The position numbers and the translations under genes were made by a program. From DATBFG01 sp036558645 (GTDB lineage Bacteria > Acidobacteriota > Terriglobia > Terriglobales > Acidobacteriaceae): 20,375 nucleotides of DNA. Where the stretch lies: positions 1 through 20,375 of the forward strand of contig DATBFG010000001.1 of the NCBI GenBank assembly GCA_036558645.1, given 5' to 3'. Shown here piece by piece: positions 1 to 6,416 of this stretch. Numbering within the stretch: the stretch's first letter is position 1; each line of letters starts with the position of its first letter. The notes under the pieces are model-generated. The model had not been told where the DNA came from, did not search any database, and was given only the letters and a program-made list of their open reading frames with translations.

Positions 1-1
1 C

Positions 2-230
2 GCTTCAGCGCTGAATCATCCGAACATTTACACGATTTACGACATCGATGAATACGACGGCCAGCCCATCATAGCGATGGAGTTCCTGGAGGGCCAAACC
101 CTCAAGCATCTGATTGAAGGGAAGCCCTTCGAATTGGATAAGCTTCTTGATACCGTCGCCCGACGGCCGCTACATTGCTATTCCCGGCGGGTCGGTTGAC
201 GGCAACGTTTGGATGCTGAAAGGATTTTAA
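2..230 (+). pseudogene. Collapsed Ser/Thr protein kinase–PD40 repeat protein (5' end outside window)
   Basis: Read in the frame starting at base 2, this encodes the middle of a PknB-type kinase N-lobe: ALNHPNIYTIYDIDEYDGQP, then MEFLEGQTLKHLIEGKPFEL. It then loses sense and stops at 197-199. From about base 156 a different frame takes over with SPDGRYIAIPGGSVDG followed by NVWMLKGF and a stop at 228-230. That is the typical last PD40/TolB-type repeat of acidobacterial kinase–propeller proteins. The catalytic loop (HRD), the DFG motif and nearly all of the propeller are missing, and the two halves are out of frame. I read this as one large internal deletion joining the two ends of a single gene at about 150-156. 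A kinase cannot be made from it. An assembly artefact is the main alternative. Confidence 0.8.
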
Positions 231-253
231 CGTCGAGCCATTCCAATCAAACC

Positions 254-1906
254 ATGCCCGATGTGACGCCTGAGCTGATCATTGATTCGCCCGGAGCCGA
301 AACGGTCCGGATTCGCTTGGACCGCGATTCGTACCGGTTGGGGCGGTCCAGTTTAAATGAATTATCGTTTCCTGCGGATTCCGGATTATCGCGGGAGCAT
401 TTGGTTTTCGAAAATACTGCGGACGGTTGGATGGTGCGAGATGCCGGAAGCCGAAACGGCACGCGCGTGAACGGAGTCCGGCTCATCGCGCCAGCGCGCC
501 TCGCGTATGGCGATCGAATCACAGCAGGTCACCTTAGCATTCGATATGTGGAAAAAGGTGAGGCAAAGGACTCACGAACGGACGACGTGGTCTTTGTGGC
601 CCATGAACCGCAGCTCTCGACGTCCCCCGTTTCGGTCGATCTCAAATCTGCTCTTGAAAAGAGTACGGACGTTTCGGGCCAGCCGAAGCTTGGAAACCTG
701 CATCTGGGAGCATTAGTACGAGCAGGACGGGAGCTGGCCGGACATTCCTCGCTCGAAAACCTGTTCGAGCTGATTTTGGACCTTTCAGTAGATGCGGTGA
801 AGGCTTCGCGCGGAGTGGTAATGACACGCGAGCCTGATAACACTCTCAAAACTCGTGCCATACGCGGGGAGGGCCTGCGCATCAGCACGACAATCCGCGA
901 CCGTGTACTCGAGCAGCACACATCATTGCTTGTGCGCGACGCCAATCTGGACCAGGACTTTGCGGCCCGGCAGAGTATCGTCGCACAACAGATTCGCAGT
1001 TTTCTGGCAGTACCCTTGCAAACCGGTGAACAGGTCATTGGGCTGATTTACCTGGATTCGCCTCAGCTCATTCGCGATTTCACCGTGGAAGATTTAAATC
1101 TCGTAACGGTCATGGCGAACATCGCCGCGATTCGTATCGAGCACGCCAGACTGGTAGAAGCGGAGCATGCCAAAAAGCTGATGGATCGGGACCTTGAGCG
1201 GGCCGCCGAGATCCAACGCCGCTTGTTGCCAGCGAAGGCTCCAAACGTTAAAGGGTTCGATCTAGCGGGCTATAACACACCGTGCCGCACGGTTGGCGGA
1301 GATTATTACGATTTTCTCCAGTACCCGGATGCCCGTATAGGTCTGTTTATCGCCGACGTTTCCGGCAAAGGAATGCCGGCGGCGTTGCTGATGTCCAGCT
1401 TGCAGGCTCGGATTCAGGTTCTGTTTCAGGAACCAGGCAAGCTTCGAGAGCAGGTAACCCGATTAAACCAGATCACAGCCGCGAATTGCCCGGGCAACTG
1501 TTTCATTACGTTGTTTACTGCGCTTCTAAATCCCGCGACGGGAGGAATTGAATATTGCAACGCCGGACATAATCCACCGTTGCTGATTCACACAAACGAC
1601 GAAGTAGAGCGGCTTGGCGCGAGTGGGCTTGTCGTCGGCATCATGGGCGATGCAATGTACGAAGAAGGAACGTGCGCTCTGGAACGAGGCGACGTACTTC
1701 TTCTGTTTAGCGACGGCCTGACCGAAGCGTGCAATCCTGATTCCGGCGAAGAATTCGGCGAAGAGCGCTTAGTTGCGCTGCTGAAAAAGGAACGTGATCA
1801 GCCGTCGGCAAAATTGATCGACAGCATCAAGGCAGAGGTGTCGTCATTCACCGGTGCAGCAGCAGCGGCCGACGACATAACTATTGTGGTTGCGCGGCGG
1901 CTATAG
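254..1906 (+). CDS. FHA-GAF-PP2C (SpoIIE-type) serine/threonine phosphatase
   Basis: A cytoplasmic signalling phosphatase of about 550 residues. Residues ~8-98 form an FHA domain, which binds phosphothreonine (YRLGRSSLNE, LSREH, SRNGTRVNG). Residues ~150-305 form a GAF-like sensor domain (FLAVPLQTGEQVIGLIYLD). A short coiled linker (ERAAEIQRRLLP) leads to a PP2C/SpoIIE phosphatase from ~325 to the end. Its metal-site and core motifs are all present: GGDYYDF, DVSGKGMPAALLM, NAGHNPP, LFSDGLTEA and DDITIVV. I prefer the ATG at 254. A TTG at 209 would add 15 residues encoded within the tail of the upstream pseudogene. Neither start has a good ribosome binding site. Such proteins usually act on a partner kinase or an anti-sigma antagonist. 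The adjacent kinase remnant hints at a lost partner, but no anti-sigma gene is in view. Confidence 0.93.
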   Translation: MPDVTPELIIDSPGAETVRIRLDRDSYRLGRSSLNELSFPADSGLSREHLVFENTADGWMVRDAGSRNGTRVNGVRLIAPARLAYGDRITAGHLSIRYVEKGEAKDSRTDDVVFVAHEPQLSTSPVSVDLKSALEKSTDVSGQPKLGNLHLGALVRAGRELAGHSSLENLFELILDLSVDAVKASRGVVMTREPDNTLKTRAIRGEGLRISTTIRDRVLEQHTSLLVRDANLDQDFAARQSIVAQQIRSFLAVPLQTGEQVIGLIYLDSPQLIRDFTVEDLNLVTVMANIAAIRIEHARLVEAEHAKKLMDRDLERAAEIQRRLLPAKAPNVKGFDLAGYNTPCRTVGGDYYDFLQYPDARIGLFIADVSGKGMPAALLMSSLQARIQVLFQEPGKLREQVTRLNQITAANCPGNCFITLFTALLNPATGGIEYCNAGHNPPLLIHTNDEVERLGASGLVVGIMGDAMYEEGTCALERGDVLLLFSDGLTEACNPDSGEEFGEERLVALLKKERDQPSAKLIDSIKAEVSSFTGAAAAADDITIVVARRL

Positions 1907-1993
1907 GCCAAGATAGCCCGTGATCGCCGGCCGTTATGGTCTCTCCTCAAACACCAAGTTAAATGCGGATTCCGGGGCAAGGATTGCAAGCTT

Positions 1994-3118
1994 TTAGATT
2001 TCCGAATTCACGGCATGTATTAGAGCGTTAATGTAACCGTACCCGAATGCATAGGCCTGAAGCTTGCCAGGATCGTCGGGGTGGCGCGGCATGTGATCAG
2101 GACAGATCGAGAGGCTAAATTGCACATCTCTAAGGATTCGCATAACTTTGAAAAAATCCATCTCTCCTTCATCGGGGTAAACTTCCACGAAATTGTAAAG
2201 ACTTCCACGGATATTGCGCATATGAACTTGATGTATTTTCCCCCGACTACCCAAGTATTCAACAATAGGAAGAATCTCCGCGGCTGGCTTTCTTAAGCCC
2301 TCCGCTGTTGTCCCCAGACACAACTGGAAGCCGTTGTATGGGCTGTCGACGATCGATTCGTATCGTTTGTAGGCATCAAAAACGGACGGCGAATCCCAAT
2401 TCTCAGCGCCCTCATAGCCAAACGGAAGCCCTGGCGGATCGTAAGGATGGGCGGCCATCTTCACGTCGTATTGCTTGCACACAGGAATCACCGCCAGGAG
2501 AAAATGCGAGATACGCTCCCAGTATTCGTCGGAAGTGACTCTACCCGCCTTCCCAATGGGCAGATTCTTCCAATTGCCCTCGAGCTTAAAAGCGGCGTAA
2601 GTAACTCCGCCGCGACCTTTCACCTCCATGTTTCTCCTGATCGGTATCACGGTCCAATGATGAGTAATCACCTTTACCCCTACCTGGGAAGCCTTCTGGA
2701 TATTTCCCACGATGGCGTCGAGTCTGCGATCGCGCTCGGGACCTGGCCGGAGCATGATGTATTCGGAGTCCATTCTGATTGCTTCTAAAATGAATCCGGC
2801 CGCGTCGCAATTGTCCCTCATGCGCTTGAGCTCATCGAGATCCCACGAGCCATCCGCCGCCACATTGCGCACTTGTGCGGTGAGATGCCGGACGCCGTGC
2901 CGTAAGTTGTATTCCAGGTTTGCCCTGCCAGTCACATCGGCTCTGGCGCCTCCGGCCACACAATGGTAGTCCGCTCCGACGTGCATCAGAAAATTTTTCG
3001 CCGGGCGCGCGCGGCGCTCCTTCTCGGCGGCGACTCCAATGTTTCCAACAGTGGAGGCGCTCACCATGCCTCCTACCAGCGACTTGCCAAATTCTCTACG
3101 CTCAATCATGTGAACCAC
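1994..3118 (-). CDS. Mannonate dehydratase (UxuA)-like TIM-barrel protein with Tat signal
   Basis: A 374-residue protein that looks like the UxuA family, which dehydrates D-mannonate to 2-keto-3-deoxygluconate using a divalent metal. Candidate metal ligands sit in family-like positions: H224 in AAHPYDPPG, C267 in FQLCLGTT, H299 in HQVHMRNI and D341 in CPDHMPRHPDD. The motif NFVEVYPDEGEMDF matches the family's FPDEGDMDM-like stretch. The N-terminus has a twin-arginine motif (ERREFGKS) and a weakly hydrophobic stretch ending near residue 31, so export by Tat is likely. That is unusual for a classical cytoplasmic UxuA. The start is GTG at 3118 or ATG at 3109; both keep the RR motif and neither has a strong ribosome binding site. 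It is transcribed alone. A generic sugar isomerase/epimerase acting on another sugar acid is the alternative. Confidence 0.82.
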   Translation of the reverse strand: MVHMIERREFGKSLVGGMVSASTVGNIGVAAEKERRARPAKNFLMHVGADYHCVAGGARADVTGRANLEYNLRHGVRHLTAQVRNVAADGSWDLDELKRMRDNCDAAGFILEAIRMDSEYIMLRPGPERDRRLDAIVGNIQKASQVGVKVITHHWTVIPIRRNMEVKGRGGVTYAAFKLEGNWKNLPIGKAGRVTSDEYWERISHFLLAVIPVCKQYDVKMAAHPYDPPGLPFGYEGAENWDSPSVFDAYKRYESIVDSPYNGFQLCLGTTAEGLRKPAAEILPIVEYLGSRGKIHQVHMRNIRGSLYNFVEVYPDEGEMDFFKVMRILRDVQFSLSICPDHMPRHPDDPGKLQAYAFGYGYINALIHAVNSEI

Positions 3119-3376
3119 TTCGACTCAATTGTCGCTTGGTACGAGTGGCAGTCATGGAAGCCGAGAACGTTTGCTTCTGTCAGACAACGCTTTATCGAAT
3201 CAACTTAGCGGTTGTCTTCCGATTGTGATCGGATGACGCGATCCGGACTCGATGTCCAGCATGCCGATTAAGCGGAATGTTGTTCGTTCGAGCGGCGTAT
3301 TTACACGGATCACAAGCCGTGGAGACAAAGCCGAGGCCGCACGATCCTGGAAGTCGCCAAGTGAGACGATTGCAGC

Positions 3377-3631
3377 ATGCGAGTAATTGTAGTCGTTTCA
3401 CTCATTTTTCTGGTGAGCACTGGCGGTTTGAGCAGCAAGGATAAATCCGCAACGGTATCTTTTCACCAAATGGCGGTGGGGATGCGCGATGCTTTCAACT
3501 GCGGCGTTGTCGTGGAGAAGTATCTTCGTGGGACGTTGAAAGGCAAAGACGACGAATACCACCAACTTCGGCAGGAAAACAATTGCGAATACGTCGAATC
3601 CGTTCTAAGTACGATTCCGGACAAACAGTGA
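3377..3631 (+). CDS. Small secreted protein, unknown function
   Basis: An 84-residue ORF that I do not recognise. Residues 1-19 form a clean signal peptide (charged MR, then a run of I, V, L and F, then small residues). The mature part is hydrophilic and has two cysteines, C42 and C70, which could form a disulfide. Composition is protein-like, with ordered charged residues (VEKYLRGTLKGKDDEYHQLR). A weak GAG lies about 13 bases upstream of the ATG. It is flanked by opposite-strand genes, so it would be a single-gene transcript. The reverse-strand frames here look worse. It could still be a chance ORF. Confidence 0.5.
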   Translation: MRVIVVVSLIFLVSTGGLSSKDKSATVSFHQMAVGMRDAFNCGVVVEKYLRGTLKGKDDEYHQLRQENNCEYVESVLSTIPDKQ

Positions 3632-3771
3632 GGGAGCAGTCACGAGCCAACCAGGAACGAACAGGCTAACTTCTGTGGAGTTATGGGCGCATCGCAATCA
3701 CAAATCAGATCTCGTCATGCAATGCCGTCTTCAGGGTACTGGTCTGGGTCCAATTTCCTTGCTCAGGCGAC

Positions 3772-4218
3772 TCAAGCCGCTAATGCATAGATGAGGGCAA
3801 CAAGTGCTACGAACAGCAAAAGGATGCGGATCCGATGGAGGGAGTCCCACTTTTTGTGGTCTTGCTCCCACCCAGGCATCGGCGCTGCCGGGTTCAGCGA
3901 AGCGATGCGATTGTTAATGGGCACAAGTACATTGACCGTAAAAATGATGACGCCCACCCAAATCAACGTTGCCGTGAGCAGAGGGACTAAGGCAGCCTGA
4001 TGGCGATGCATCAAGGACTCTAGCCCCAAAAAGCTCAGACACACTCCATACCAAACAGGCATCACCCGACCCAGAGAACCGGCGAGAATAGAGAGTCCCT
4101 GCGCTTGTGGCGTGCTCCCTAATTTCCAGACGGCAGGATTGAAAAAGGCCGACACCGCCAATTCGTTGCCCACCATTAAACCCACAAGAGTAATCGTGAT
4201 TGTGTCTAGAAGGTGCAT
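3772..4218 (-). CDS. DUF1772 (anthrone oxygenase-like) integral membrane protein
   Basis: A 148-residue protein with about four hydrophobic segments (near residues 6-26, 50-70, 78-98 and 127-147). It carries the DUF1772 signature: a polar loop with VPINNRIA followed by W-x-x-DHKKWDSLHRIR before the last membrane segment. The family's role in bacteria is not established; fungal relatives act on anthrones. The ribosome binding site AGGA (4225-4228, reverse strand) lies 6 bases before the ATG. The gene diverges from an HxlR-family regulator across a 96-bp gap with a palindrome. DUF1772–regulator pairs of this kind are common, so HxlR control is likely. Confidence 0.85.
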   Translation of the reverse strand: MHLLDTITITLVGLMVGNELAVSAFFNPAVWKLGSTPQAQGLSILAGSLGRVMPVWYGVCLSFLGLESLMHRHQAALVPLLTATLIWVGVIIFTVNVLVPINNRIASLNPAAPMPGWEQDHKKWDSLHRIRILLLFVALVALIYALAA

Positions 4219-4272
4219 GTTTTATCCTGCCTAATTGACTCCTGCGAAGCGGACGCTGACGCAAATGTTAAT

Positions 4273-4290
4273 ACTGACTAATTTGTCAGT
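4273..4290. promoter_or_regulatory. Palindromic operator candidate for the HxlR regulator
   Basis: The sequence ACTGACTAATTTGTCAGT has perfect 6-bp arms (ACTGAC/GTCAGT), and 8 of 9 positions match when the whole half-sites are compared. It sits midway between the divergent DUF1772 and HxlR genes. HxlR proteins bind as dimers to such inverted repeats, so one site could control both genes. A perfect TATAAT follows at 4300-4305, only 9 bases before the regulator ATG. If it is the true -10, the regulator mRNA would be nearly leaderless. However, GGGAAG (4306-4311) could instead be a ribosome binding site, and no good -35 is spaced correctly. Confidence 0.6.
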
Positions 4291-4314
4291 TTACGGCGCT
4301 ATAATGGGAAGCGT

Positions 4315-4665
4315 ATGCCGGTGTCCAAGAAAGAGGTTTCACCTTGCCCCGTTGATTCGATGTTGTCCGTGATCGATGGACGATGGAAAGGAACAATCTT
4401 ATGGCGACTGCTCGATGGGCCCATGCGCACTAGCGAGCTGAGGCGAAGCATACCAGATATGACCGAGCGGATGCTGATCCGGCATCTGCACGAAATGGTG
4501 GCGGACGGAATACTTCTGAGACATGACAAAAGGAGCGTTCCGCCGCACGTCTGCTATTCGATTTCGCCCTACGGCATGACTCTTGCACCAGCGCTCAAAG
4601 CAATGTGTGATTGGGGCCGGAAACACCAAACCCGGCTTAAGAGGAACGCGAAAGATCTCACTTGA
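4315..4665 (+). CDS. HxlR-family winged-helix transcriptional regulator
   Basis: A 116-residue DNA-binding regulator of the usual HxlR length. Diagnostic stretches are CPVDSMLSVIDGRWKGTILW (residues 11-30), then a winged helix with RTSELRRSIPDMTERMLIRH and LHEMVADGILLR, and a C-terminal dimerisation helix (ALKAMCDWGRKHQ). C11 lies where redox or electrophile sensors of this family (for example YodB and HypR) keep their sensing cysteine, so quinone, aldehyde or thiol stress sensing is a fair inference. Its likely target is the divergent DUF1772 gene, and possibly itself, through the palindrome at 4273-4290. Confidence 0.92.
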   Translation: MPVSKKEVSPCPVDSMLSVIDGRWKGTILWRLLDGPMRTSELRRSIPDMTERMLIRHLHEMVADGILLRHDKRSVPPHVCYSISPYGMTLAPALKAMCDWGRKHQTRLKRNAKDLT

Positions 4666-4793
4666 AGGCTAGGTTTACTAAGCGCCACAAGGTGCTTTCG
4701 AGTAAATTCTCGTTCAGGGGCAATCCGTCAATTGGAATGTCGGGACATCACGAGTACGCGCCTCTCTGGTTCAAAGACGGGATCGCCGACGGA

Positions 4794-5594
4794 TCAAGCG
4801 TGTTGGCGGGCGTAACGGATTTGTCCACGCATGTCCTCAATATCGTCGGTGTCTTTTTCGAACTCGATTGCCACCAAGTGCGAAAACCGAATCGATTTTA
4901 ATGCGGCGAGAACCCCTGGGATGTTCGCGATACCTGTGCCGAATGGGACGTTATGCTCGGCACCGGCTGCTTCAACATCTTTCAAATGGACCAGCTTCAA
5001 CCGCGCCTGCAGGCGCTGAATCGCGTCTACCGGATCGTGGCCGCAGGCGGCCATTTGGCCCACATCCAAGGTTGATCCCACGGTGCGAGATAGCGTCGAA
5101 AGCGCGCGCAGCACATCATCAGCGCTCTCGTACGGAAACGTCTGTGGAAACCAGTGATTATGGATGCCGAATGTCAATCCAGCCTGGGTAAATCGGCGAT
5201 CGATCTCGTGCAGTATGGGACCTGTTGCATCGCCGGAAACATTTGAAGCGCCGAAGATCTTGGCGTAGCGGATCGCGTAATTCAGATCTCGCTCGTTCTT
5301 GATGGTTGCCGTGTAGTAGGAGACGCATCGAATGCCGGCAGCATCAAGCTTGCGGCGCGCTGATTCGACCATCTGCTGCGTGGGCGGCTGCATCAACATG
5401 AATTCGCTGCGGGACATTTCGATTTCCCGGATCTGATTGGCCCTGAGTTGGACAATCATGTCCTCGAGCGAAAGCAAATGATAAGAAAACGTGCCGACGC
5501 CGATATTGAGATGAAACGGCGCTGCGTACGTATGGCCGACTCCGAACATCGCGGTTACCCATCGCCCAAAGGCACGGCGCGTCGAGGTAGTCAA
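4794..5594 (-). CDS. Tat-tagged sugar-phosphate isomerase/epimerase-like TIM-barrel protein
   Basis: About 266 residues, AP-endonuclease-2/xylose-isomerase-like barrel. Likely metal-site motifs are GIHNHW (145-147 HNH), TLDVG (D177), VHLKD (H203), FGTG and AIEFE (E244). An upstream frame runs to 5705, but I choose the TTG at 5594. It overlaps the ThuA stop as TTGA (5594-5591), a translational coupling arrangement, and it places a twin-arginine motif (TSTRRAFGRW, RR at residues 6-7) right at the N-terminus. AAGGG lies about 9 bases upstream. This is the last gene of the operon with ThuA and the cytochrome. The substrate is unknown; relatives act on keto sugars and inositols. Residue numbers depend on the chosen start. 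Confidence 0.85.
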   Translation of the reverse strand: MTTSTRRAFGRWVTAMFGVGHTYAAPFHLNIGVGTFSYHLLSLEDMIVQLRANQIREIEMSRSEFMLMQPPTQQMVESARRKLDAAGIRCVSYYTATIKNERDLNYAIRYAKIFGASNVSGDATGPILHEIDRRFTQAGLTFGIHNHWFPQTFPYESADDVLRALSTLSRTVGSTLDVGQMAACGHDPVDAIQRLQARLKLVHLKDVEAAGAEHNVPFGTGIANIPGVLAALKSIRFSHLVAIEFEKDTDDIEDMRGQIRYARQHA

Positions 5595-6412
5595 AGGCGG
5601 GGCCCTTGGCGCCGCCTGGATTGGGGCGTCACGTCGGATTCGACCAAGCCCAGCACCCAGCGGATTGCTCCAACATACATGTTCTGGAACTTTGGATCGT
5701 CCCAATTCTCAGAAACGTGCCCCAGCGTGTTGTAGTAAACCCGGCCCTTGCCGTACATCTTTGCCCAAGCCACGGCGAAATCGCGATCGGTCCGATGCAC
5801 GCGCGGATTGTTGAGGTCGAGCTTCGTTGAATCGAGGCTCATGAGCACCCTACGGTCCTCACGTGAGAAGTTCTTGATTTGGTAGATCTCATCGATCAGG
5901 GTGAACTCGCCCGGCCATTGCAACATACCTGGGAAGTTCGGATCCTCGACGATAATCGGCGCCGGAAATGTTCCCCACGGATGTTCGTCGAAGTAGCCGC
6001 CAATCATCTCGCCATATTCGGGCCATTTCGTAAATGTGATTGTGGCGCTATGAATCCCGATGAACCCTTTGCCGTCATCATGCACGAACGAGAGGAAGTC
6101 TTTCTTCTGCTGATCGGTCATTTCGAGGGTGCCGCCTGTATAAAACAGGACTGCGTCAAAATCATTCAGGTTCTTCGCGTTATATTCAAGCTTCTGTTTG
6201 GTGAGCGCCTCCGTGTCGGTGCGAATGGTCGTGTCCCAATAGCCAGTCTCGCGGCCCAGACGTTCGATCGTCGCAAGCGCGTGCGAGACGGCCTCGTGCC
6301 GATAACCCTTCTCTTCTCCGATCGCAAGCAGTTGCCTGCGATGATGCGTCTGCGCCGAGCCCACTAGCGCGAGGCAGACAACGAGCGCGAGGATTGTGAT
6401 CCGCAATCGCAC
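5591..6412 (-). CDS. ThuA-domain protein (trehalose-utilisation type), secreted
   Basis: About 273 residues from the GTG at 6412, which lies 4 bases after the stop of the upstream cytochrome gene. Longer versions of this frame would run into that gene. The N-terminus is a signal peptide (RLRITILALVVCLALVGSAQ). The rest is a ThuA class I glutamine amidotransferase-like fold: LNDFDAVLFYTGGTLEMTDQ, then GKGFIGIHSATITF, EMIGGYFDEHPWG, YGKGRVYYNTLGH and a closing MYVGAIRWVLGL. ThuA proteins are linked to 3-keto-disaccharide metabolism in Rhizobium and are very common beside Gfo/Idh oxidoreductases and sugar isomerases. Their exact reaction is unsettled. It is the middle gene of a three-gene operon. 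Confidence 0.9.
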   Translation of the reverse strand: MRLRITILALVVCLALVGSAQTHHRRQLLAIGEEKGYRHEAVSHALATIERLGRETGYWDTTIRTDTEALTKQKLEYNAKNLNDFDAVLFYTGGTLEMTDQQKKDFLSFVHDDGKGFIGIHSATITFTKWPEYGEMIGGYFDEHPWGTFPAPIIVEDPNFPGMLQWPGEFTLIDEIYQIKNFSREDRRVLMSLDSTKLDLNNPRVHRTDRDFAVAWAKMYGKGRVYYNTLGHVSENWDDPKFQNMYVGAIRWVLGLVESDVTPQSRRRQGPRL

Positions 6413-6416
6413 TCTT

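Noticed and set aside
529..1038. 169-codon reverse ORF inside the phosphatase gene
   Set aside because: It is Ser/Arg-rich, has no motif, and lies fully antisense to a well-supported FHA-GAF-PP2C gene.
2308..3228. Several plus-strand ORFs of 76-113 codons within and just beyond the UxuA-like gene
   Set aside because: They are almost entirely antisense to a gene with clear family motifs and lack any recognisable domain or ribosome binding site.
4662..4901. 79-codon plus-strand ORF after the HxlR gene
   Set aside because: It overlaps the 3' end of the isomerase-like gene antisense, and its sequence shows no conserved motif. I see no clear terminator in this convergent gap either.
5595..5705. 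Extra N-terminal 37 codons of the isomerase-like frame
   Set aside because: They overlap ThuA coding sequence in another frame, look unlike protein, and would bury the twin-arginine signal.
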